64,000 bases of DNA, taken from assembly GCF_003576645.1 (NCBI RefSeq), contig NC_044918.1, forward strand, positions 23,072,804 to 23,136,803, read 5' to 3'. The notes beneath the pieces are model-generated. The model saw only the letters and a list, made by a program, of their open reading frames with translations, ran no database searches and was not told the DNA's origin. This DNA is from Ipomoea triloba. Lineage: Eukaryota; Streptophyta; Magnoliopsida; Solanales; Convolvulaceae. Below are positions 43,229 to 54,636 of the stretch, piece by piece. Every line of letters starts with the position of its first letter. Within the stretch, counting starts at the first letter, position 1. The translations under genes were made by a program, and so were the position numbers.

Positions 43229-44274
43229 AAGAGAAAATTGTCATTTTGGTCCAATGACTATTGGAGTCTTGTTAATTGCATTCCACGACTTTTAAAATTG
43301 TTAATTTCGTACCCCAGCTATGCAATTTTTATCAATTTTGGTCCCTCCGACCTAATTGCCGGTCAAATTACACCGGAAAATTTTAATAGGCCAAATAATA
43401 AGGGTATTTTGGTCATTTTAAATGTCTTTTCTTTCTTCTTCATTCTTGAAGCTGTCGCCGGCAACCATTTTCTTTCTTCTCCGTAAGCATGTAGCAGCAG
43501 TCAAAGAATCTATCCAAGCAAAACACTAAACACTTCTGCCACACATTACAATCTAGATTCTAATTAAAAAATAAAATACACTATTTGAGAAGAAATTTCA
43601 CAGCTTTAAAAGCATCCTAATTTTCCCTTCTAGAAATTGCTTTGAAACTCATTCATGGCCAAATACATTGAAAGAATCAGACAAATCAATGATACAAAAA
43701 ACAATAAATACAGAGGGGAAAGAAAAAAATCCAAACCTCAGAGCTCTCTGCCATCTGGTGGTCGTTGCTCAGAGCTCAAACCGTATTTTGAAGAGAGTAT
43801 TCATCCCACCGTTGAGAGACGAACTAGAGGCGGAGGTGGTGGAGGTGAACGTTTCTACTGTAGCTGTGAATGAAGATGATGGCGGCGCCAGTAACTTCTC
43901 TAATTTCGCAGTCACCTCATCGCTGGGAGATGAAACTGGAATTTTCTGGTGGGTTGTGGCTGAGAAATCACTCGCGAACGAAGGTCTGAGGTTGCCGGCG
44001 AGGATAAGAAAGAAGTCCGGATTTTGAAGAGAGCGTTCATGCCGCCGGAAACATGAACTCGCCGGAGAAGAAAAAAAAATAAAAGTAAAAACACAAAAAT
44101 ACTCTCATTATATGGTCTATTAATATTCTCTGGTGAAATTTGGCCGGCAATTAGGCCAGAGGGACCAAAATTGATAAAAATTGCATAGTTAAGGTACGAA
44201 ATTAACAGTTTTGAAAGTCATGGGATGCAATTAACAAGACTCCAATAGTCATTGGACCAAAATGACAGTTTTCT
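43229..44274. mobile_element. Pack-MULE-like foldback element in mariner
   Basis: Inverted arms of about 170-180 bases: left TTGTCATTTTGGTCCAATGA, right (complement) CTGTCATTTTGGTCCAATGA, through CCTAATTGCCGG. The flanks CCAGTAAAA (43220-43228 and 44275-44283) give a duplication of at least 9 bases, the Mutator size. About 650 bases of non-repetitive, GC-richer DNA (43430-44080) sit between the arms and encode open frames, one of 119 codons, without recognised domain. They could be captured host sequence. Confidence 0.65.
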
Positions 44275-44847
44275 CCAGTAAAAAATTAACTATTGCATAT
44301 TAGGGATTCAAAAAATTAACGAGTAGAAATTATCTTGAAAATTAGAACAAATTTTACAAAAAATAAACCTTAGATGATGTTAAAAAGACCAACATTTTTC
44401 TTTAATTAAATCGAAGGTTGTCATTGCTCATGGTTCCAATCAAAGGTTGAAAGCTCCTAATTTTTTAAGAAAGCATCGAACTCCATCAATTTTCGAAAGA
44501 AGAAAACCCATAGAGATTTTGCTAGATTTACCAGGGACTCCATTTTTGTAGAGGTGAGAAAGAAGAAGTGAAAGAGGAGAAAGGAAGATAGACCTTGACG
44601 TATCAATTCGTAGAGCAGTAGAGGTGAGAAAGATTAAGGACGTCAGGGAATGAAATGAGAGAGAGAAAGACTTAGGACAAATGGGTTGCTTTTTCCAAGA
44701 AAGTACAAGTGGGTTAGATGCAAAGAAGAATAGTCAAATCGTCACATGGTAAGTTGGGGGCGAAATAGGAAAACTTGTATTCTTTTTCTTGTTTCCTAAA
44801 AATCCGTGTAAAATCAAAGTAAGACATATATTTCGAGACGGAGGGAG
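44275..44847. other. Right subterminal part of the mariner
   Basis: Purine-rich, non-coding, ends in the mariner terminal inverted repeat. Confidence 0.5.
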
Positions 44848-44940
44848 TAGTTTATTTTTGGTTTAATGTTGATTTTCATAATTTCTGTTGTGCAATGGGT
44901 TTATAGTTATAATTGTGGTTTATTCATTTTCATGGTTCAT

Positions 44941-45380
44941 TGTGTGCACTCTTTCGCAATGTTGTGTGCCTTCTTCATGCGTTTGTGTGCCTGACAAAAT
45001 TTACATTTGTGCCCATGTGTTTTTTTGTTGTGTGCCCAAGTTCTATTATATTTGTGCCCATGTGCTTTTTAGTGTGTGCACTTATAGTCTCATTCTTTTT
45101 AAGTAACCAGATTTTTACCCTGTTTATTTGTGTGCCCATGTAATCACCTTTTGTATGCACTATTTGGATTTTTCTTAGTTCATTGGGTGCACTCTTTCGC
45201 TATGTTGTGTACCTTCTTCATGCGTACGTTTGTGTGCCTGTCAGAATTTATATTTGGGCGCATGTGCTTTTTGGTGTGTGCACTTATAGTCTCATTTTTT
45301 TTTTAATTAACCAGATTTTCACGTCGTCTATTTGTGTGCCCATGTAATTACTTTTTGTGTGCACTCTTGGGTTTATTGTG
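44941..45380. repeat. TGTGCAY/TGTGCCY motif array, copy 1 intergene
   Basis: About 15-17 copies of TGTGTGCAC, TGTGTGCCC or near variants in some 440 bases, all on the plus strand, spaced about 20-35 bases. The same motif fills introns and intergene of the other composite copy. Overlapping open frames in this stretch (Cys-rich) are not genes. Confidence 0.75.
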
Positions 45381-45620
45381 TGCCTTTAACGTGTGTTAGT
45401 CTATGGCGTTTGATACTTTGCAATTTCGTACTCAACTGTGTACGTATTTGGGCATAATTTTTATAAGTCATGACAACTTTTTTATAAGCATTAAATATTG
45501 CTCTTTATCATATCTAAATGTAATTGTTTTTATTAACTGCATTGTCCTTTTTTTTTGGAATGTAGAATTAAATTTTATGATAACTTTGCTACTCATTCCC
45601 CTTGATCTGCACTTATCTTT

Positions 45621-47929
45621 TTCAGTGGATAGTTACGGCTGTCTTGGCGGACTAGTTGGTCACAAGTATGACAGCGACGGCCGTCTTTCCCTTTTTGTTC
45701 AGCTGCTTTTTCGTGTGCACTCTTTAACCGCTTTCCACTTCCTTTGTTCTATGATATTTGAGGTGGTTTAACTGTTACGCTAGTGGTTGTCTATGTGCCG
45801 TAAAATGTCTCTAGTAATTCAGTATTGCTACTTTTATCATGTGTTTTTCCTCTACTCTTCAACATTTTACCTTTGTGGTCTTGCATCAAGTTTAACATTT
45901 TCAGCATTTCTATTGTGTTTCCCTTTCATAGTGCCATGCATGTTTAGAACTCATTCCACAGTTTTGCTACTAGTGCGTTGTCCTCTTCTTTAATGTCTGT
46001 TGCACCTTGTTCCTTGCATGTGTCATTAGTGTTGTATGCACAAGCATTTTTTGTCCACCTTGGCACTATGTACTTTGGTGGTATCATTTCTGCTTCCTCG
46101 TCCTTTAGAACTACAAAAACATGCCTGCATAATATTCCCACCCTGTTGAATTTCCCATATGAACACTCCACTACCCCATTATCTTTTTCATATTTTACTT
46201 TGAATGTTCTATTCTGTCCTTCATGGATTGTTTACAAAATGTTATCCTTTTATTGGTCCTTACTTGTGATATTGCATGAAAAACACCTTTCGTATATCTC
46301 CGTTTGGACATCGTAAAATACTATAGTTGTGTACATGGAGGCTGCATGCTTCTCAATCCTTAGAGGTGTCTTCGTAGATGGGAGTGAGGCTTTGCACTCT
46401 GTAACTAATCATGTTTGTTTGTGTTGTTGCATATCTAGCATGCTTTCGAATTGGGTGAAAATTCTAGCAACGATCCATGATCGTTGATGCAGTCTCCGAA
46501 TAGTCCGCTCTCTGCCTCGAATTGTGACGTTGTTTGCATTAGGCCATCCATAAAGACTTCATTGAAATAGGCCTCTATCTAATTTGATCTTCCGTCAAAC
46601 AATTGTGTGAACCATCGGTGGTCTTTTGGTCTGTACTTCGCCATTACTGCATGCCAATTTAGCTCGAACTCTTCATGTCCCAAGGTTTCATCCCACACCA
46701 CTGCATTTAATTTCTTTCGAATGGTTTCGTTGTTTGCTAATTTCACTTCCACATTTTCACCCACTTTTGTCATGATGTGCCACATACAGAAACGGTGCCT
46801 TGACTCTGGGAACAGCTAGGGAATTGCTTCTTTCATTGCGGGGTATTGGTCAATTATTATATAGGTTGGTGTGTGCCCCATACAACGTTTGAATGCATTT
46901 AGTAGCTAAATGTATGGTGGTATATCTTCCTTCGAAATGAGCTCTGTTCCAAATGTCACGCACTTCTTGTGATTATCAATCCCGGTAAATGGCACGAAGA
47001 TCAGCTTATACTTGCACACAAATCGCAGTTAGTATTCATCCGAACGGGCACAAAATCAAAACGGATTTAGCACACAACTTTTCATATTCATGCACACATT
47101 ATTTACAAAATGGGAATTTATAGACTAATTATTGCTAACATGTTGGTGCGGTACATTGCATCGAATGAGACTATATCTCCAAAGTGTTGATAGTTTTCTT
47201 AGCTGTTGGGTTAGCCCAAAACACTCTCCGAAGTTGGTTTTCTTCATCCACATCGTAATCAAATGTATACGTCAGAAATAGTGCCTGCTTTTTTTCGTAT
47301 TTGTCTATCACTACTTGTGCATCAACTTCCTGTAGGTGTGCATGTATGTCTCTCCTGTAATTTCTAAACTCAGCACATGCTACCCCAATATTATTGAATC
47401 CCCCCACCAGTTCTTCATATAGCTCGAGTGCTTTTGATGGTCCTATGATCGCTTTTGCATAGGTTGCTATGAATGCTTGATGATAAATATCCAGCTTACG
47501 GGTTATCTTTAGGAAGGGCCTTGCCAGCAGTGAGCATAAATGGTGGTTGTGTATCTCTTGTAATACATTCACCGCATAGTAACAATCTTTTTGACGCTTA
47601 AGGCCACATCTTGCCTTACATCCGACCCGATTTGAGACTCATCGCCGTGTCTTTATATTTGGTGTGGTGTCCTCATTTGTGATTTTGTTCCCTTCATTTA
47701 TGTTCATTGTGTTCCCTTCTCTGGAACAAAGCAAATACTTCACCCCAGCATTACCATCTTGGTTCTTCCTCATTGTGCTGCATCTAACATCGAAATCCAT
47801 CACGGCTGCATACCGTTTGTAAAACTGAATACTTTCGTCTACTGTTTCAAATTGTTGACCGAGGTATGATTTTATTGTTTCGCCACAATCCGGTATAAAT
47901 TCGTCATGTTTTTCCTGACATATTTCCAC
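45621..47929 (-). pseudogene. FAR1/MULE transposase pseudogene, copy 1
   Basis: Minus strand. FAR1-type DNA-binding domain: YLGQQFETVDESIQFY through DFDVRCS and KYLLCS (47929-47690), then SNRVGCKARCGL and HNHHLCS. MULE catalytic region: LRRVFWANPTAKK, FGDIVSFDAMYRTN (first Asp, after a frameshift near 47185), then YKLIFVPFTGIDNHKK, IIIDQYPAMKEAI (second Asp), RHRFCMWHIMTKVGE. SWIM finger: ILCRHVFVVLKD intact (46171-46040). A decayed zinc knuckle CHTCDQLV lies at about 45680-45640. Several stops (YI-stop-LLN, AIP-stop). Homologous along its length to the gene at 56285-59108. Confidence 0.8.
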
Positions 47930-48797
47930 CTTGCATGCTAGACCATTACTCTCTTATCCGTCTGATGTTCAGTCCATATAATATACCAATAAGTGTCACA
48001 TTATCAATTTAGTAATAACAAATTCAAATTACATCTGCACTATCACTATCAATTTAGTAATAACTAGTTTATAACAAATCTGAATTACATCACTAGTTTT
48101 ATAACAAAAAAGCAGTAACAACATAATTCTATTTTTATTTAGTAATAACAAATTCGATTACATCACTAGTTTTATAACAAAAAATTAGTAACAACATAAT
48201 TCTATTTTTATTTCGTTAAAACGGTGCTATCATTATCAATTTAGTAATAACATGAATTACATCTTTTTCCTATCTAAATTATAACAAATTACCATGTGCT
48301 TGTGGTTTTTCATATTCCTAAACACATTTAATATTCAAATTCGAGATTTTCACACATTCTTATAGTCGTACTTCTAAAAATTGTGCATGTGCATGTGTCT
48401 TTATTAAAAACTTAGTAATAAAAATACCATTGCTATTTGTGTAAAACTGGGCGTAATAATGTGGTAAACACAACATATACAATTTTGGCACACAAAAAAT
48501 CCAAGCATGGCTCACGATTTTCTCAGAGGTTGCTCACATGCATAAATTGCATATGTTGTTCAACTCCAACTCTATGTTTGTTAATTAAAATCCTCTCATA
48601 ATTGTAATTGGTCTCAAATCTCTTCTTTGCCCTCGATCATTATATTTAGGCACCATTACCATAATAATGTAGACCTCATCTCAACCGTGTATGCTATTGG
48701 ATTCAATGGGTAGGATTCATCCTCATAGTTAATAACATGTGTTCTCATGTGAAGACGCAACCTCCTATCATAGTTCATCATTAGTTGAGGGTTTTAG
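47930..48797. other. 5' flank of copy 1 transposase with TAGTAATAACA repeats
   Basis: TTTAGTAATAACA and ATAACAAATTC recur about six times from 47990 to 48260. The end region 48650-48797 looks like the element terminus. Confidence 0.5.
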
Positions 48798-49146
48798 TTA
48801 TTAAAAAATAAGAATTACAATATTAATTTTATAATTATTGCAAAAATGTAAAATGTGAAGTTTGTAATATTTAATTATTTATAAAACTGGCAATGTCAAT
48901 TTTCTTTTTATTTTTCAGCAACCATAAATTGTTTATCAATTCAACTGAATGGATCAATACTCACTTTTTGCACGGGAGCATCAAGCATGTTCTCACATGA
49001 ACACTCCTATGTATGTATGTGTTTTAAAGTTCTATATTACATGCATCAACAATAGACAATGAACTTTTTTCTTCTTCCTCATTTTTGATTCATTACTATT
49101 AAAAGATTTGAATCTAAAAATAAAAGAACAAAAATAGACAAATAAA
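48798..49146. other. Spacer between composite copy 1 and Helitron
   Basis: AT-rich, no feature recognised. Confidence 0.4.
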
Positions 49147-49411
49147 TCTACTATATTAATAAGAGTAAAAAAAGTTAGGAATAAAAACTAACGGTCAAAT
49201 TATTAAATCAAATGGATACTTCAGATTGTTTAGATTTTTATTTTTCCTTGAGATTTCCAAATTTACCCTTAATTATTAACTTACTCATTGATTTCAATAA
49301 GGAAGACGACAAATAGTGAAGATGAAGACAATGACTATGTTACTCAAAAGATAATTAAGAATACTTAGAAAAATCCAAACCAAAAGTAGTATTTATTTAG
49401 ACAATCGTTTT

Positions 49412-49416
49412 TAGAC
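49412..49416. other. Target-site duplication, Copia left
   Basis: TAGAC, identical to 54382-54386. Confidence 0.9.
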
Positions 49417-49584
49417 TGTTACATAAATGAGGGAGTAGTTAGATCTTTCCTCTCCACCTTGCTTTCTTCCTATTTGAATTGTGTGGCAGTAGCATGTTTC
49501 CTGTGTATATAAATAGGTAGGAACTTTGTACAGTAAGGACATGAAATAAATGTACAGTTTTATCTTCCCTTCCCACATTTAACA
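49417..49584 (+). repeat. Copia 5' LTR
   Basis: TGTTACATAAATG to CACATTTAACA. Contains the TATA box at 49506-49515. Confidence 0.93.
49506..49515 (+). promoter_or_regulatory. TATA box in Copia LTR
   Basis: TATATAAATA; also present in the 3' LTR. Confidence 0.6.
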
Positions 49585-49600
49585 TGATATCAGAGCCAAG
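49585..49600 (+). other. Primer binding site (initiator tRNA-Met type)
   Basis: TGATATCAGAGCCAAG directly after the LTR; the usual plant Copia PBS is TGGTATCAGAGC, so one base has changed. Confidence 0.75.
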
Positions 49601-49941
49601 TTAGTGAGAGTGAGTGCCTGGGCTGGGGTTGGGAAGCAGGGGCGACGCCGGAGAGAGGAGTCCGATCGCCGTCGTCGTCACCACGCGCCGCCACGCGCCG
49701 GCGCGTGAGGAAGTTTCCGGCGACGTCGCTGGAAGTTGTTTGCACCGGTGATCTCACCTCGTCATACTGAGTCCAGAATGGTATGTTGTGTTGAAGATTG
49801 CTGATGTTGTTTGGGTCATTTGGTTAAAAAAGGTACGCAGCAGTACGCTTTTTGCGATGTTGTTTGGGTTTTTGGTTAAAAAGGTACCTAGCAGTAACTG
49901 TTTATCTGGGAGAAGTTTACTTGTTTGTGGGTTAAGGCTAA

Positions 49942-52900
49942 ATGGCACAAGAAAGGAATATTACTGTTATTTCTACCCCGTCTAAGTTGATTGATGTTAT
50001 TTTGGCTTCAGATGGGTCTAATTTTCCTGAATGGAAATTTCTGATTAGGGTAAATATAGATGGTATGGGAAAGGGTGACCATCTAGATAAAGTATGTCCT
50101 AAAGATAATACAGATTGGGAAAATACTGATAAAGCTTTATTGTCAAGAATAATTAACTGCACTGATAGGAAGATTATTTTGTCCATGCAACATTGCAAGA
50201 CTGTAAAAGAAGTTTGGGAATTGGTAAACAACTGGTTTAGTGGAACAAGTAATTTGAGAAAATTATATCAACTGTCTCAGGAGGTATATCGTTCAAGTCA
50301 GAAAGGGCGTGAACTTAAAGACTATTATACTATGATTTTAAGAGTCAATGTGTTACATTGTGTGCTGCTATGCCGTTAACAACTGATTTGGCTGAAATGA
50401 AAGAGCAACGTGACAAATTACTTGTTTTTAGTTGGATTTGTGGATTAGATAAAGAATATGACGTCCTTAAGTCCCAACTATTGGGGAATAAGGACTTAGA
50501 GTCTTTGGATCAGGTATTTTCCATGCTTCAAAATGCATCGGGAAGTACTGGTTTAAATGAGCTCCATGAGAAGAGTATTTTTATGTCACAAGGAAGTGGT
50601 GTTGATCCGAATGCCCTCATATCACACGGAGGGAATACTAGTGAGAGTTATGGCTGAGGAGGAGGTAATAATCGCTACCGAGGACGTGGGGGTTCTCGGA
50701 GAGGACGTGGAGGACGTGGAGGCCCACGGGTTTGTTTTAACTGTGGAGATCCGGGACACTTTCGAAATCAATGTCCTAAGCCACCGAGGACACAAGTGGT
50801 TGCTAACACTACTTCCGCGTCAGAAGCTCATGTGGTAGTATTGATAGATGAATAATTTGCTAAGTACAAGCAAACGAAGATTTCCTCTTCCTCGTAGTCT
50901 CCGCCTAATGACATGGCTTCTTCCACAACGTTTGTCCAAACAGGTAATCCAGTTGCTTGTGTTTCTTCTACATCTCGACAGTGGGTCATTGACTCAGGAG
51001 CTTCTAAGCATATGACAGGTAATTCTAGTTCTTTCTACATATCTACCTATAACTTTTGGTCATACTGTTATTCTAGCAGATGGGTCTATAGCCACTGTCT
51101 TGGGTAAGGGTAGTACGATTGCAACTCCGTATTTACCCCTTACTTCTGTGTTATATCAACCAAAGTTCCCTTTCAGTTTGCTTTCTATTAGCCAAATTAC
51201 TAGTGACCTGAATTGTTCTGTTGTGTTCTTTCCTGGCTACTGTCTATTCCAGGATCTTTTGACAAGGAGGATTATTGGTAAGGGGAAGGAGGTTGGCGGC
51301 TTGTATGTCTTAGAAGAGTCTACGTCACTTGAGAATAAACCTACAGGCTTGGCGAGCGTTGTTTCCCCCTTTCAGCTGCACTGTCGGTATGGTCATCTGT
51401 CTTTGTCAAGCTTAAAGAAGATGTGTCCTGGTTTAGAGTCGGTGAATGTTTTGCAATGTGAGTCATGTGAGTTTGCAAAACATCATCGTGTCTCCTATAT
51501 TACTCGGATAAATAATAGAGTAGACTCCTTATTTCGAATTAGTTCATTCTGATGTGTGGGGGCCGTGTCGAGTCACGTCCAAAAGTGGTTTCAGGTATTT
51601 TGTAACATTTGTTGATGATTTCTCTAGATGTACATGGCTGTATCTTATGAAATCTAGGGATGAGTTATTTGGTATCTTTCAACATTTTTGTGCTGAGATT
51701 AGAACTCAGTTTAATAAAACTATACAGTGTTTGAGAAGTGACAATGCCCGCGAATACCTCCTTAAGTCGTTTTCTAGCTTTATGAGTCAAAATGGCATTA
51801 TACATCAAACCTCGTGTAGTTACACACCCCAACATAATGGTGTTGCAGAGAGAAAGAATCACCATTTGTTGGAAATTGCTCGTGCTCTTTTGTTTCAGAT
51901 GAAAGTACCTAAAGTGTTTTGGGCAGATGCTGTTCACACTGCTTGTTTCTACATTAACAGAATGCCTTCCTCTATACTCCAAGGTTGAGTCCCGTATTCA
52001 GTTGTGTATCCGTCCAAGTCTTTGTTTTCCTTATCCCCCAAAGTTTTCGGATGTACATGTTTCGTGCAGGATGTTCGTCCACTAAGGGGGAAAGTTGATC
52101 CTAAATCATTTAAGTGTGTCTTTTTGGGATATTCTCATACTCAGAAAGGGTATAGGTGTTACTCTCCTGATATGGGTAGGTATTTGGTTTCCACCGATGT
52201 CACTTTCTTTAAGGGCACTGTGTTTCCTGACAGTATTACCGGGAGTCGGTCCCCGGTATTAGAAGATGATTTTCTTGTGTATACTATCATTATTCCTGTT
52301 CCTACAACGAAGTCTGTTTCTAGGGTAATACCCCCTGTTACGCAAGTGTACTCTCGGCGACCCCGAGATGTGGTCGCACCGATAGTGGGCCAAGTGAATC
52401 CTCCTCCATCAAATGATTGTGAACTCCCGATTGCCCTGCAAAAAGGTAAATGTAGTTGTTGTCATCCCATTTCATCATATGTTTTCTACGGTCATTTGTC
52501 AAAGTCTTCCCGTACTTTTATATCCCAGCTAGATTCTGTGTTTGTTCCTAAAACGTTGTGCCAGGCAATGTCTCATGATGGGTGGAAACCTGCTATGAAA
52601 GAGGAAATGGCAGCCCTATAACATAATCAGACTTGGGATCTAGTCCATCTCCCGGCCGAAAAAGCTGCAATTGGTTGTAAATGGGTTTATGTTGTCAAGA
52701 CAAACCCCGATGGTTCGGTAGCTCGACTTAAGCACGCTTGGTGGCGAAAGGGTATGCACAGATGTATGGAATTGATTACACAGAAACCTTCTCACCGGTT
52801 GCTAAGTTAACTTCTGTGCGGATTTTTATTTCTTTAGCTGCTGTTAACGGCTGGCCGTTATATCAGTTAGATGTTAAGAATGCCTTTTTACACGGTGATT

Positions 52901-54206
52901 TGGTTGAAGAAGTCTATAAGAATGCCTTTTTACACGGTGATTTGGTTGAAGAAGTCTATATGGAGCAATTTTTACACGGTGATTTGGTTGAAGAAGTCTA
53001 TATGGAGCAACCACCTGGGTTTGTTGCGGTTGAAGAAGTCTATATGGAGCAACCACCTGGGTTTGTTGCTCAGGGGGAGAACGGGAAGGTGTGTAGGCTA
53101 AGGAAGTCGTTGTATGGGTTAAAGTAGTCTCCGAGAGCGTGGTTCGGGAGGTTCAGTGGTGCAATCACTGAGTTTGGCATGCGCCGTAGTGCCTATGATC
53201 ATACTTTGTTTTACAAGCACTCTAACCATGGCAGTATTTTGTTAATTGTTTACGTTGATGATATAGTGATAACAGGTGATGATGCCAAAAGAGTTGATGC
53301 GCTCAAGTCTTTTCTTAAAGAGAAATTCCATACGAAAGATCTGGGATGTTGAAGTACTTTCTTGGGATTGAAGTGGTTCGTTCTAAGAAAGGTATATTTC
53401 TGTCGCAACGGAAATATGTACTAGATTTATTTGAAGACTCTGGGCTCTTAGGGTCCAAGCCTTGTGAGACTCCTATGGACCAGAGTGTTAAACTTATAGC
53501 TGGCGAGGGGGAGCCTCTTGAAGACCCAGAGAGGTATAGGAGACTGGTTGGTAAGTTGAACTATCTGACTATCACCGGTCCTAATATTGCCTTTCCTGTA
53601 AGTGTGGTAAGTCAGTTTATGGCATCCCCTACTAAACTTCATTGGGAAGCTACAGTTCGAGTTATAAAGTATTTGAAAGGTGCTCCTGGGAAAGGAATCT
53701 TATATGCCAGTCACGAGCATGTGAGGGTTGAAGCTTTTTCTAACGCTGATTGGGCTGGGTCACCGACTGACAGGAGGTCCACGACTGGATATTGTGCGTT
53801 CTTTGGTGGCAATCTGGTCTCATGGAAGAGTAAGAAGTAGAGTGTTGTGTCTCGTTCTAGTGCAGAATCTGAATATAGGGCGATGGCTCATGTCGCATGT
53901 GAGGTAGCATGGATGTGTAATGTTCTTGGGGAGATTGGTGTAGAGGTGAATAAATCGGTTCCTTTGTGGTGTGAAAATAAACCGGCTATACATATTTCAA
54001 ATAATCCTGTGTTTCATGAACGCACTAAGCATATTGAGGTAGATTGTCACTCCGTGCGGGACAAGGTTCAACAAGGGTTACTTTCGACCATTCATGTTCG
54101 AAGCGGTGATCAATTGGCAGATTTGTTCACTAAAGGTCTTAGTAAGGTCAGGGTTGAGTTTATTTGTAACAAGTTGGGCATGATTGATATTTATGTTCCA
54201 ATTTGA
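49942..54206 (+). pseudogene. Copia gag-pol pseudogene
   Basis: ATG at 49942. Gag: UBN2-type region (WELVNNWFSGTSNLRKLY) to about 50650. Zinc knuckle CFNCGDPGHFRNQC at 50733-50774. Protease WVIDSGASKHMTG at 50982. Integrase: HCRYGH at 51379 with CESC at 51457-51468, catalytic core TFVDDFSRCTWLY, SDNAREY, GVAERKNHHLLE (51554-51988). Reverse transcriptase 52738-53340 with YVDD at 53251-53262. RNase H from 53840 (SSAESEYRAMA) to DLFTKGL; stop 54204-54206. Broken by frameshifts (near 50350 and 51050, for example) and by stops, several where CGA, CAG or CAA is expected (after SYG at about 50655, LQG at 51987, LYGLK at 53127, KSKK at 53838). A local duplication with 42-base lag disrupts the reverse transcriptase (52879-53070). 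Confidence 0.92.
52879..53070 (+). repeat. Staggered 42-bp duplications in reverse transcriptase
   Basis: [13 protein letters not shown] is copied with a 42-base lag (52879 and 52921), [14 protein letters not shown] again (42-base lag), and [14 protein letters not shown] again (52986 and 53028, 42-base lag). The usual Copia protein has this segment once. Confidence 0.9.
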
Positions 54207-54213
54207 GGGGGAG
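54203..54213 (+). other. Polypurine tract
   Basis: TTGAGGGGGAG immediately before the 3' LTR; primes plus-strand synthesis. Confidence 0.8.
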
Positions 54214-54381
54214 TTTTAGATAAATGAGGGAATAGTTAGATCTTTCCTCTCCACCTTGCTTTCTTCCTATTTGAATTGTGTAGCAGTAGCATGTTTCCTA
54301 TGTATATAAATAGGTAGGAACTTTGTGCAGTAAGGACATGAAACAAACGTACAGTTTTATCTTCCCTTCCCACATTTAACA
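54214..54381 (+). repeat. Copia 3' LTR
   Basis: Same length as the 5' LTR; ends CACATTTAACA followed by the TAGAC duplication. Confidence 0.92.
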
Positions 54382-54386
54382 TAGAC
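54382..54386. other. Target-site duplication, Copia right
   Basis: TAGAC. Confidence 0.9.
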
Positions 54387-54636
54387 CAAGTATTTAGACT
54401 ATCGATTTTAAAAAGTTGTAAACATTTATTTTAGTGACAATTATAATGAATTTCTTATATTATCTTGGATTCATATACTTTGAGTTACATATTTAAATAA
54501 ACAAATTCGACATTCAATTATCTATTTATAAACTTCAACTTCTCCTATATAATCTTGCATTAGTATACTTTCAAATATTTATTTAAATATAAATATTGGA
54601 CACTAATCCATTTGCGCAATGCTCATGTAAAACTAG

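Larger units (their letters stand above)
37256..44847. mobile_element. Mariner-like element with nested insertions
   Basis: Terminal inverted repeats CTCCCTCTGTCCC and (complement) CTCCCTCCGTCTC, both continuing to TGTCTTACTTT, flanked by TA (37254-37255; 44848-44849). This is the plant mariner/Stowaway terminus. A minus-strand mariner transposase pseudogene lies at 41522-42850. Subtracting the nested LTR-like insertion and the Pack-MULE-like element leaves about 4.4 kb, a plausible full-length plant mariner. It lies in the intergene of the composite MULE, copy 1. Confidence 0.75.
35200..48797. mobile_element. Composite FAR1-ULP Mutator-like element, copy 1 (decayed)
   Basis: Contains a plus-strand Ulp1-peptidase pseudogene (35308-37180) convergent with a minus-strand FAR1/MULE transposase pseudogene (47929-45621), the same arrangement as the copy at 55669-64000 but inverted. 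After removing the mariner (37256-44847), the spacing between the two genes is about 0.85 kb, as in the other copy. The right end (about 48650-48797) has AGGATGAATCCTACCCAT and GGTTGAGATGAGG on the minus strand, resembling the terminal domain at 55690-55770. The left end is lost at the microsatellite. Confidence 0.65.
49417..54381 (+). mobile_element. Ty1/Copia retrotransposon, 4965 bp
   Basis: Two 168-base LTRs (49417-49584, 54214-54381) differ at eight positions (about 4.8%), pointing to an insertion a few million years old under usual plant rates. PBS, gag, zinc knuckle, protease, integrase, reverse transcriptase and RNase H follow in Copia order and a polypurine tract precedes the 3' LTR. 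Flanked by TAGAC. The first base pair of the 3' LTR has decayed (TT instead of TG). Confidence 0.95.
49147..54636 (+). mobile_element. Short Helitron split by a Copia element
   Basis: Starts TCTACTATATTAATAAGAG after an A, ends TTGCGCAATGCTCATG then TAAAACTAG before a T: the Helitron 5' TC, 3' hairpin and CTRR with insertion between A and T. About 0.52 kb without the Copia. Sequence near its 3' end is shared with 15890-16142 and 4511-4876. Non-autonomous: no Rep/helicase coding. Confidence 0.6.

Noticed and set aside
44888..45160. Cys-rich frames that look like small secreted proteins
   Set aside because: Produced by the repeated TGTGTGCCC motif; frames overlap and the same motif occurs in introns.
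52874..53056. Repeat protein on the minus strand ([11 protein letters not shown])
   Set aside because: Antisense of the 42-base-lag duplication in the Copia reverse transcriptase.
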